Assembly (NCBI RefSeq): GCF_932294415.1
Contig: NC_065539.1
Coordinates: 33,420,001-33,484,000, forward strand
Direction of reading: 5' to 3'
From: Quercus robur
Taxonomy: Eukaryota > Streptophyta > Magnoliopsida > Fagales > Fagaceae
Length of the DNA stretch: 64,000 nt
Shown: positions 55,310 to 64,000 of the stretch, piece by piece
Layout: each line of letters begins with the position of its first letter
Numbering within the stretch: the stretch's first letter is position 1
Notes under the pieces: generated by a model
Database searches by the model: none
Told to the model about the DNA's origin: nothing
The model's input: the letters and a program-made list of their open reading frames with translations, nothing else
Position numbers and translations under genes: made by a program

Positions 55310-56075
55310 TACGGTGGGTTTTAGAAAAGAAAGGAGTTCCTCTAAAGTATATTAAGCCTATTAAGGATATGCATGAAAGAGTTGGAACTAAAATGAGAAG
55401 ATGCAGAGGAATCACAAGTATGTTACGTATCACTATAAGTTTGCATGAAGTTCATGTCTCTTTGCACTGATTACTGATGAGCTCACTAGACTGATTCAAA
55501 ATGAAGTCCCTTGGGGCGTGTGTGTATATATATATATTGTAAATGATACAATTTTAGTGGATGAAATTAAACATGGAGTTAATGTTAAGTTAGAAGTTAG
55601 AAAGGATGCTTTAGAATCTAATTGCTTTTGGCGAAGTAGGACTAAAACAAAGTACATGAAATGTAAGTTTAGTAAAAGAAGAAACAAAGATGAAGAGGTT
55701 GTAAAACTCGATGCTTAAGTAATTTCAAAATCTTGAATCAATAATTCATAAGATTGGAGAGATTGAATCAGATGTGAATAATAAGATTGAGAGGGAATAA
55801 TAAGATTGAGAGGGTGGGTAAGTGAAGAAGCACATCATGAGTCTTGTATGATCGTAGAATATCTATTAAGTTAAAGGGAACATTTATAAGATTTGCTATA
55901 ATACCAGCTATGCTCTATAGTACTGAAAGTTGGGCTATTGAAAAGCAACATGTTCATAAAATGGGTATAATGAAATGAGAATGTTGAAATGGATAATTGG
56001 AAATACAAGAAAAGATGAGATTCAAAATTAAACTTTATCAAATTCAACATTGTCTAACAGATTAAACTTTCGAGA
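55310..56075 (+). pseudogene. RTE-clade LINE reverse-transcriptase relic
   Basis: Degenerate plus-strand text of an RTE-type LINE: EKKGVPLKYIKPIKDMHERV near 55330, then the region of the polymerase motif (55540-55570), where Val-Asn-Asp stands in place of the usual Ala-Asp-Asp. Then come VDEIKHGVNVKLEVRKDALE and RTKTKYMKCKFSKRRN (55560-55690), PAMLYSTESWAI (about 55905-55940) and KMGIMKEMLKWI-like residues. Several stops and frame changes interrupt it. The endonuclease and the 3' end are absent. RTE elements are unrelated at family level to the L1-type LINEs elsewhere in this window. Confidence 0.75.
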
Positions 56076-56232
56076 CAAGTGGTAATCTATTTTATATAAC
56101 AACAACAAAACAAGAACCTTATATGTGAGAGAATGAGGTTATTCCATGTGGCATATTCTTTGATAATTCTTTCATTTAGCCTTCCACCTCATCTTTTAAT
56201 TAATAACATGTATCAATCTTAAAATAGGTACT

Positions 56233-56352
56233 ATTCATTTAACATTCCACCTAAGCAAAGGTTTTAATGAATTGATTCATTTAACCCTCCACCTAAGCAA
56301 GGTTTTAATGAATTGATTCATTTAACATTCCATCTAAGCAAAGGTTTTATTG
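56233..56352. repeat. 41/42-bp tandem repeat, three units
   Basis: Units start ATTCATTTAAC at 56233, 56275 and 56316 and contain CCACCTAAGCAAAGGTTTTA or close variants. Confidence 0.88.
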
Positions 56353-56599
56353 GATTTTCTAATTTTCATTATTTATTTATATTTCAACAATACATAATTT
56401 CATCTCCTTCAATCTATTCTAAAACAAGATAGTGTGCAGGGTGAAGTTAAGTCGATATACTCTCAATCAAATTTATTCTCTCATCCCCATAGAACACAAC
56501 TTTAACACAAACCAAAGTCTCTTTCAACCCTTTCAAAGGGAGTCCCAACCAATAAAATTTGCAGCCTGCACCCTAAGAAAAGGCACTTGAAGACATGGA

Positions 56600-56741
56600 A
56601 GCCATATTTATATCTTTCTGTAGAGTTTGGGAGGGGCTTAGTAGGCAACCTTACTCCCAAATTTCTACATACAGATTCCAAGACTTGAATTCGTGACTCA
56701 TCAGTTGGGCAGAAGGTACTTACCATTGTGCCAAGTTCCAA
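56600..56741 (-). mobile_element. tRNA-derived SINE
   Basis: On the minus strand: an A-box-like TTGGCACAATGGTAAGTACC, then a degenerate B box (GAATTCAAGTC, about 56690), then a tRNA-unrelated part with CCCCTCCCAAACTC. The polymerase III promoter is decayed. The 3' end and TSD are not clear. The open frame on this strand is not a gene. Confidence 0.6.
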
Positions 56742-57640
56742 CAGTATTCAAGACCAATGCTTTTTGAACATTAAAGATGCTTGCACAATAAATTTATTTA
56801 GACCCAACCATAGAATATTTCACATACGTATATATACTTACATATGTACATGTCCCATATATTTATAAAATAAAAAAAATACATATGTACATGTGGTGTG
56901 AGTGAGAAAGCTAACATTCCCCAGCACTTGAAGGTGTTAGCAATGTACCCAAATTAATTGGATAAAAATAGTCTTATTAAACATCAGGTTACTCCTTTTA
57001 ATTGAGGATCCTCATATTGCATCACAAATTTTCCTGTCTTTCCTAGAATTACAGCAGCCTCTTTCACTTCGCAAATGAATCATACTAAAATTTGTTGCTA
57101 AGTGCTAACCATGGGTTTGACCCTAGCCCACTCTGCAAGAATTGCCCCCATGATCATCATCGCTCCTTTGTGTTTGCTGAAAATCATACCTACTTAACTT
57201 CTCAAAACTCAAAAGGTTTCACTTCAAAACTATTTTATAATGCTCTTTCACAAACATCCTCAAAATCCTGGAATTGGAGTATGAACAAGTAACATGTAGA
57301 AATCCTTGCATTCAAGGACATAGCTATGATTCAGACAATAAAACTAACGGCATTATGATAATGAATTAAAGAAACTGTTTTGCTTCTTTGATGACTAATT
57401 CCTACTTAAGTAAGCAAACCCCAAATAAAAAGAAGAATAAAATAATAAATGAAGTACAAGCTATTCAAACTTCAAGCTCAAGTGATTGTGAAAGGAGAAA
57501 CATACCATTAAAGTGGAGTTGTGCATGGGAAATGAACTCTCGCTATTAGCATTCTAAAGCGTATGTAGGGACCTACAAAAAAATAAAATAAAATAAAATA
57601 CAACATAAAAACCAAGAAATTCCACATCAACATCTTGTTT
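56742..57640. other. Non-coding intergenic DNA
   Basis: AT-rich, with a short AAAATA repeat at 57580-57600. The open frame of 66 codons at 57092-57292 has no recognisable motif. Confidence 0.45.
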
Positions 57641-57646
57641 AATCTA

Positions 57647-58107
57647 GGCCAAACTACAATTTTGGTCTCCGTACATTTGTTACAATTTCAATTTCGTCCC
57701 TATTCATTTAATTTTATTAGTTTCGTCCATCAACTTTCAAAATCAAGGTACCTAATTGGGTCAACTTTTTTGATAATTTGATAGTTTGGGGAGGGGAAAT
57801 TTGAACCCTAGATGTCTCCACTGGAAACACCAAGAGGTGCATACTAGTTGAGCTACAAGAGCCACAAGGCTCTTGGCTTTTGATGATGTCAACTTTGCCC
57901 CTCAACTTTCAAAATCAAGTCAATTTTGTTCCTCAACTGTCAAAATCAAGTCAGTATTATCCTTTTAAGTTGACTTGATTAAGGATAAAAATGACTTGAT
58001 CTTGAAACTTGAGTGACAAAATTGCCACAAAATTGGCCTAATGAAATTTATTAGGATGAAATTGAAAATTACCCCTATTCTTATAGGAGCAAATGTGTAG
58101 TTTGACC
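57647..58107. mobile_element. MULE-like MITE, interrupted by a SINE
   Basis: Inverted ends: the left GGCCAAACTACAATTTTGGTC and the reversed right GGTCAAACTACACATTTGCTC. Flanking tttaatcta (57638-57646) and ttcaatcta (58108-58116) give a 9-bp TSD with one mismatch. The body has repeated CAACTTTCAAAATCAAG words. It belongs to the same general type as the elements at 13134 and 14502. Confidence 0.75.
57769..57887 (-). mobile_element. tRNA-derived SINE nested in the MITE
   Basis: On the minus strand: an A-box-like TAGCTCAACTAGT, a B-box-like GGGTTCAAAT, then CCCCTCCCCAAACTATC and a short A-rich tail. The repeat gtcaacttt flanks it (57760-57768 and 57888-57896), consistent with a TSD. MITE sequence continues on both sides. 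Confidence 0.7.
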
Positions 58108-58289
58108 TTCAATCTACGATAAGCAATGTCACAGAGCAAAGTTAACCATTTCAAAACACAAGTGACTGCATTGGCATGCCTACGCAACTAGATTGATTAC
58201 AAAGTTTTGGAGATGTGTGGTGAGTAAACATAAGAATTCTCTAGGTACCTTCAGCTGATTTAGGCTCATGTTTGTACCAATTGATAACC

Positions 58290-58910
58290 TATTAACATTG
58301 ATTGAAAACAAGGAAAATGAATTGACTCAAACAAAGAAAGCAAGAAGAACCATTTCAACTCAAGGAAGGAGCCTTCCTCCCCCTTGAAAGTTCAATTGGT
58401 TCTGTTCTCTCCAAATAGTCCACATGATACACAACAGAATTGCCCCCCAAATAACTGCTATCCAATGCCAACCAATATCCCTATTCCAACAAGCTAGCGA
58501 TTCCACCACTTGCTTAGGCATCACAATTTCACACAAGATACCAAACAAGCTAAACACAAATGTCCACAAACTATATGGCATAAGAACAGTGAAGAAGCAA
58601 GTGATCCACCAATTCCCAACTAATCGTACACATGCAACGCCAGTTAATGACAGATATATTCCTCTGCCTCAGATTATCCAATGTAAGAATATTTCCCTTG
58701 GTGGCTGTCCAAGTGAAAAAAGCTACTTTAGAAGGAGCTTTCACCTTCCAAATCTCCAAGGTAAAGAACGACTTCCTCCAGGCGTTAAAACTCATAACAT
58801 TTGTGTGGACAACAGCTTTAAGGAAAATCCTCGTAGTTGATAATCTTATCAGATGTGGGATGATACTGCTGGCCAGGTGTACTATGCACAAAAGTAATGG
58901 TGAGAACACA
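58290..58910 (-). pseudogene. 5'-truncated L1-type LINE fragment A (zf-RVT region)
   Basis: Read leftwards: [20 protein letters not shown], then [16 protein letters not shown], the zinc-binding [17 protein letters not shown], and after a frameshift at about 58575 MWTIWREQNQLNFQ. No RT core is present. The stop at 58571 and the frame change show it is dead. Confidence 0.8.
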
Positions 58911-59445
58911 TATCACTTCACTTGCTGGGGAGCTATGAGCAAAATATTTGCATTTGAATCTAATTGGGTGATGCCAGAGTTGGTTGGGGAGCTACAACAA
59001 TGTTGAAAAGGAAGCCAAAGTCTTTCAAAACTAGATTATACAATATTGTTCCATTGTCTCATTTGGAAGTTATGGAAGTAACAAAGTAGAAGGATGTTTG
59101 AGAGGGAAGGGGTGTGCGCTGAGAAAGATAAAATCGCTGTTTATCGGCATTTTGTTTTACTGGTGTCATTATTTGAAAGTAGACCTTGCATTGTTGATGC
59201 AGCCATGGAAGATTAATTTGTTACTACTTTGCAAATTTGTATTTCAAGACTTATTATATAGGGCCCATGTGTGAAGTCCAATTGAAGTAAAAGTCGTGTG
59301 GTTTTAACAGTCTGGTTATGTGTGTATTAGGAACACAGTTTATTATTTGGGTTTTTATTTAATATGTTATGGTCAATTGGGTATTCAGGGGAAATTCTAT
59401 AATTTCTGCAATTCCTGCATATTAAAAATATTTTGGTATTTTAGG
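58911..59445. other. Non-coding spacer
   Basis: No coding signal and no repeat ends were recognised between LINE fragments A and B. Confidence 0.4.
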
Positions 59446-59449
59446 ATTG

Positions 59450-59659
59450 AGAAGTTGCAAAGGATTTTCTTTGGAGAGGTCTGTAGGATGAGCATAAAGC
59501 TCATTTAGGATGGGATAAGGTGTATTTTCCTGGTTTGGGGATCAGAAAAATCACTACCTTTAATAAAGCTCTTCTGGGTAAGTGGTTGTGGTGTCATGCA
59601 GTTGAGGAGACACAGTTATGGGGTGTGTGATCAGCTTGAAATTTGGGAAGGAATTTTTT

Positions 59660-59690
<31 letters not shown>

Positions 59691-60744
59691 TTACTCGAAG
59701 TTGTGTAGGGGTTTACATGGGTGTGGTGTATTGCGGGTTATACGGATGGGTTGGGAGAGTTTTAGTAAGTTTATCTACTTTGAGATTGGGTTGCAAAGTA
59801 GGGTCCGGTTTTGGTATGACTGTCGGTGTGGGGATGAGCTGTTGAAAGTAAATTTCCCGATTTTATTTGAGATTGCTACTTATAGGGAGGCATTTGTGGC
59901 AGATATGTTGGTGAGTCATACTGTGGAGGAAGAGTGGAGTTGGATCTACGGTTTCAACGTGGTTTTAATGATTGGGAGATGGAGTTGGTGGGGGCCTTTT
60001 TTCATACCTTGGAGTCACAGAATCCTGCTATTGAGGACGGAGATAGGATGAGGTGGTGTTTGGGGTCAAAGGGGGATTTTGACATGTAGTCTTTTTATGG
60101 TGCTTTGAGGGGATCTAACTCTATTACTTTTCCTTGGAAAAGCATTTGGTGTATAAAGGCTCCACGTCAAGTGTCTTTTTTCATTTGGACAGCTGCATGA
60201 GGGAAGATTCTCACAGGTGATTATTTGAGGAGATGGGGTTTTGCTTTTGTGGATTGGTGTTGCCTCTATCGATGTAATGGGGAGTGTTGATCACCTCCTG
60301 TTGCATTGTGGGGAGGTTTCTCAATTATGGAGTTTTACCTTTAGATCATTTGGTGTTACTTGGGTTTTACTCAAGAAGGTTATTGATTTATTGGAAAGTT
60401 AGAGAAACTGGTTGGGAAAGCACTCTTTGAATATTTGGAATTTGCTACCTCATTGTGTGATGTGGATTATTTGGAGGGGGCGAAATAATCGCATTTTTGA
60501 TGATTTGGTCCTTACCAAGGATAAGCTCCTAGCTTTATTTGCAAGAACCTAGTTTGATTGGTCTCATGCGTGGGGATTTATCTCTAAGGAATCCATTCTG
60601 CTGTTTTTAAATTCCCTTCTTGTTCATAATTTTTTGTTTTCTTTATATTGTACATATTTTATCTGCCTACTTCATTTTTTTTAATGAAGTAGTTTTTTCT
60701 TAATAGAATTTCTGTTATCTATCCCCCCCCCCCCCAAAAAAAAA
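59450..60744 (+). pseudogene. 5'-truncated L1-type LINE fragment B
   Basis: Plus-strand text from the end of the RT onwards: [18 protein letters not shown] (about 59540), a T16-G21 tract, then [79 protein letters not shown] and [10 protein letters not shown]. It ends after a LINE-type 3' region with C13-A9 at 60723-60744. Stops and frame changes are frequent. Confidence 0.82.
59654..59690 (+). repeat. T16-G21 homopolymer pair inside LINE fragment B
   Basis: Sixteen T followed by twenty-one G, at the position where related copies have a Gly-rich purine stretch. Confidence 0.9.
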
Positions 60745-61060
60745 CCCTCAATAATCCTAAGTAACTTGGGTTTTATCATCTTAGAGTGCAAGTTACTCCC
60801 TGTGTACTTGGGTGTCTTTTTTTTTTTATATATCATTAAATCTTTATTACTAATAAAAAAAAAATCATCTTCAAGTGCAAGTTAGTTTTTTTATAAGGTT
60901 TCCTTTTAGTCTACTAATCAAACTAGGAGTTCCTGATACTGCTAGAAAAAGAAAGGCCTCATATATATTTGTGCTCAATGTACTCAAGAAAAGATGAAGC
61001 TGATTACTAATAATACCAAGTGTTTTAAGCATTGAGGCATGTTGGCTTTTGTGTGTTCTC
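60745..61060. other. Spacer between opposed LINE fragments
   Basis: About 315 bases of AT-rich DNA with short T- and A-tracts. Nothing else was seen. Confidence 0.5.
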
Positions 61061-61061
61061 T

Positions 61062-62860
61062 CTTTTTTTATTTTTTGATAAGTAAGAATTGTAGTATTAA
61101 AAAAGACTTCTTCATGGAAAAAGGCAAAGAGAAGCTAGAAGAAATATAAAATAATTTTAAAAAAAGAAATAATTAGGTACAAAAAGATAGAGATTCTATA
61201 AACATAGGAATGATGTAAACCCCTAAGCACGAGACCAATCAAATAAAGTTCCTACGAATGAAGTAAAAAGATGATCCCCCATGCTCTCCAAGCCGTCATT
61301 ATGCTCCCTCTAAATAGTCCACATCAAACACAAGGAAACCAGATTCCAAAATATTCAACGAATGTTTTCCCATCCAGCTCCTCCACCCAAACAATAATTT
61401 GATCACTTTCTCTGGAAAAACCCCAAAAGATCCCAAAAGATGCAAAGCTCCACCAACTAATGAGCCCCCTTGCAATTAAGTAAGAGGTGATCCACTGCCT
61501 CCCCACTACATCGGTACATGCAACACCAATCCACTATAATATAGCCTCTTCTCCGAAGATTATCACAAGTGAGAATTTTCCCGTACTGCCAAGTGCCAAC
61601 CAAAGAAAAAAAGAAACTCTCTAAGGGGCCTTCACACCCAAATACTTTAGAAAAAGTGACAAAAGTTGAGCCCCTCAAGGCATTATAATACGAACAATAT
61701 CAACCTCCCCATTCTTCTTCAACCTCCACTGCACCCAATCTTCATCCTCTCTTATGGGAAAAGATGGAAAAAGATGGAAAAAGACAGCTACTAAATCTAT
61801 TTCGAAAACCTCATATCCCAACTCCTCTCCCCTTCACCCAGTCTCACCAACAAAAAGTCCATCAGAGCCTCCCCAATCAGTAGAAATTGCAGACAAGACC
61901 AGGAAAGCCACTCTAAGAGGTTGTTCCCCTCACCAACAATCATGTAAAAAACAAACCCAACTCCCCACTCCAACCTCTTTTGTTTTTATAGGTAATCAAA
62001 GAAATATTATTAATGAAAATAGAAAGTAAAAATACAAATTGTTCATGATGATGAACAACAAGAAAAGGATAAATCAAACAACAAAGACAAGGGAAATCAG
62101 GAAACTAATCTAAGAGAAAACAAAAACTCAGAGAGAGAAGAACAATCAGTAAAACTAAAACCCCAACAACAAGACCACTCAAATAGACTACGCTAGCATC
62201 CAACCTCAAACCAGATATGCTAACCAAACTGCTCTCAATCCACTCAAATAAGTCCTCCAAAGACCACAACCATGAGAACCCCTACCTAACTTCGAATCCC
62301 CCCCCCCCCCTCTTCCACCATTCCTCTCCAAACTTTGAGGCTTCCACACACCCCATAAACACGTTGTCTCAACCCCAAACCGCCACAGCCACTTTCCCAA
62401 TAGGTCTTTTTTAAAGGTAGCAAGCTTCCGGACCCCTAACCCTCCATTAGCAATAGGAGCACACACTTTATTCCCCTACCAAATGATGTTTAAACTCATC
62501 CCCCATACCACCACATAAAAAATCCCGCTGCAACTTTTCAATCCTAATAGGCACACTTTTAGGAAGAGAAAACAAAGATAAATCATAAGTAGGAAGGAAC
62601 AAAAGAGTACTCTTCAATAAAGTCAAGTGACCACTTTTAGAAAGACAAGATTTTCCTCCACCCCGCTAACCAAATCTCAAACTTCTCCAAGGTAGGATTC
62701 CAAATAGCCGTCAACATGTAGGACGCCCCAAGAGGCAAATCAAGATAGGTCATAGGCAAGCATCCTACCTTATAACCAAAAAAAATCCGCCAAGACATTG
62801 ATATTCTCAACCTCCCCTACAGGAACCACTTCACTTTTGTGCACATTAACCCTGTCACTT
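61062..62860 (-). pseudogene. 5'-truncated L1-type LINE fragment C
   Basis: Read leftwards from 62860: KSEVVPVGEVENINVLADF, the thumb region, APIANGGLGVRKLATFKKDL and GKWLWRFG (62206-62466), a G13 tract, GSHGCGLWR, then an unrelated or heavily decayed stretch (61760-62200). Then come EDEDWVQWRLKKNGE (about 61740), ILTCDNLRRRGYIIVDWCCM and EAVDHLLLNC (61457-61678), and a 3' end with A-rich text at 61062-61100. The flanks GTGTGTTCTCTCT (left) and TGTGTTCTTTTCTCTC (right) are similar and may be a decayed TSD. Confidence 0.8.
62298..62310 (-). repeat. Poly-G tract in LINE fragment C (poly-C on plus strand)
   Basis: Thirteen C on the plus strand, at the same place in the LINE coding region as the G21 tract in fragment B, just before TCGAAGTT(A/G)-type sequence. 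Confidence 0.88.
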
Positions 62861-62869
62861 TTTTGTGTT

Positions 62870-63720
62870 CTTTTCTCTCTTTATCTTCTCTTCTTTCTTT
62901 TGGTACTGTTCATGGGTATTGTTCACAGTTCAAATATCGTAAAATTCTCTTCTCATTTATTTATTTATTTATTTTTATTTCTCTTACAACCCCAAATCAA
63001 GCCTTTTTTTTACCTATCAAAACCCTAAAACTTAACATACTTTCTTCTACCAAAAAGCCATCAAATAACTCATCAAACCATCTTTTAATTCATAATACAA
63101 CCCTATTACCCTTGTACAAGCACACATGTACAAAGTGGGGAATTTTTCCATAAATTGTATTTTTTTTTGGATTCATGGCATATGTAAGTGGTCATGAATT
63201 GATAGTTGAGCATATAGCAAGTATACTACAATTGTCCCAATGATCCCTTTGTAATATTATTTCTATCAATATACATATTTACATATCCCCAAAAATTAAA
63301 ATAAAAAATAAAAAACTGAAGGAAAAATTCTAAAATTCAATTGGAGATCAGGTAGCATCATTCAGGTTACAAGAACTATAATTCTTTTTTTTTTTTTTTT
63401 TTGATAATTAAAATACAAGGTTACAAGAACCATATTTCAAACTAATAATATAAATCTACTAATCATATTGTCTATTTAAAACCAAATTTGATTACTAGGT
63501 CCACAAACTTAATGATTGTTAAAATAAATTAATAAATAATTTGCAGCATATAAATAAAAATAGTCATAATGGATCTCCACAAATACTAAACAAGCAATCA
63601 TCTCTCTGATCATATAAAAAAACTGATCACATGCAAAAAACAACAAATCCAATTTTGTTCCCAAAGAATTCCAGGTACAAAACTGCATTAAATGGAGGTG
63701 GAAAATTCTGCTAAATTGGA
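62870..63720. other. Non-coding DNA downstream of the edge gene
   Basis: AT-rich, with a TTTA repeat at 62958-62975 and a T-tract at 63386-63402. It probably includes the 3' flank of the minus-strand gene at 63722-64000. Confidence 0.45.
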
Positions 63721-63721
63721 C

Positions 63722-64000
63722 CTATACCTCAAGCATATTTTCATCAAGAAAACGAGATGTTGCACAATTCATGGCATAAGAACTATCATGTTGAAGGATC
63801 CTAAGCTTCCCTTCCTGCATTTAACAGCAAAATTTATAATTAAAAAAAAAAAAAAAAAATCAGGCCAGTGATATCCAAAATCCAAAAATGTAAGTACAAA
63901 ATCCTGTTTACCTTAGTCCCATAGACAAGGCCACCTCCAACTGATGGATGAAAGCAGGCTACATTGACCTCATCCTCAGCACTAGGAAGAACTCTCACAA
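63722..64000 (-). CDS. Last two exons of a WD40/transducin-like gene (partial)
   Basis: The minus-strand exon at 63912-64000 (incomplete at the window edge) reads VRVLPSAEDEVNVACFHPSV, then GGGLVYGTK, with donor AAG/GTAAAC. The last exon, 63722-63814, follows acceptor AAATGCAG, is in phase and reads EGKLRILQHDSSYAMNC, ending ENMLEV and TAG. The FHP...GGGLVYGTKEGKLRIL pattern is a beta-propeller blade of the kind found at the C-terminus of plant transducin/WD40 proteins. I base that on memory of such proteins and cannot name the gene. Splice signals are canonical and no damage is visible. Confidence 0.6.

Noticed and set aside
57092-57292. 66-codon open frame with a Cys-x-x-Cys
   Set aside because: No splice partners, no family pattern and a short length. 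A chance frame is likely.
56690-57890. A-box and B-box motifs that could be tRNA genes
   Set aside because: The B boxes are degenerate, no cloverleaf can be closed, and the motifs are followed by SINE bodies and A-rich tails.
61754-62029. 91-codon open frame rich in Ser, Pro and Lys
   Set aside because: It lies within the decayed part of a minus-strand LINE fragment and resembles low-complexity sequence only. A remnant of another LINE ORF1 is possible but cannot be shown.
1-64000. CRISPR array, prokaryotic operon, phage or rRNA content
   Set aside because: No spaced direct repeats, ribosome binding sites with compact genes, or rRNA-like blocks were found. All signals are those of plant nuclear DNA.

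Overview
This is a nuclear window from a flowering plant, most likely a woody eudicot. It is AT-rich, with intron-containing genes in canonical GT-AG form, plant L1-type LINEs with zf-RVT and RNase H modules, a chromodomain Gypsy element, tRNA-derived SINEs and many MITEs with TTTGGAT-type termini. I cannot name the species from sequence alone. There are no bacterial genes, CRISPR arrays or rRNA genes.

Layout. 1-7195: MITE-like repeats, a hAT transposase C-terminal relic (minus strand) and simple repeats. 7208-12778: a full-length but dead L1-type LINE on the minus strand, bounded by a perfect 12-bp target-site duplication (TSD). 12791-16190: MITEs and a SINE. 16196-24827: a chromovirus-type Gypsy LTR retrotransposon on the minus strand, with 5-bp TSD, PBS, PPT and chromodomain; one LTR carries a later 1804-bp hAT-type insertion with 8-bp TSD. 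24963-38328: a broken, intron-containing copy of the splicing-factor gene YJU2 (CCDC94/CWC16) on the plus strand. Its introns were colonised by LINE fragments, MITEs, an LTR relic and two head-to-head hAT transposase pseudogenes. 39233-45024: a second full-length dead LINE, plus strand, with 12-bp TSD and poly(A) tail. 48092-50293: an apparently intact two-exon gene for a 215-residue coiled-coil protein of unknown function. 51.2-58.1 kb: an LTR/PBS relic, a tandem duplication, an RTE-clade LINE relic, two SINEs and a MULE-like MITE. 58.3-62.9 kb: three 5'-truncated L1-type LINE fragments in alternating orientation. 63722-64000: the last two exons of a minus-strand gene resembling the C-terminus of a plant WD40/transducin-type protein, running off the window.

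Only the coiled-coil gene and the edge gene look like live host genes. Everything else is transposable-element debris or pseudogene. The value of the window lies in its datable nesting: internal empty sites (the second LTR, the sister hAT copy) let insertions be ordered without outside data. Many inactivating changes look like C-to-T or G-to-A transitions (CAG/CGA to stop, catalytic Asp to Asn), as expected of old methylated repeats. I found no convincing new biological system. The least ordinary structures are the inverted pair of hAT genes sharing duplicated upstream arms, a thrice-repeated LINE target site, and homopurine/poly-G tracts in LINE copies.
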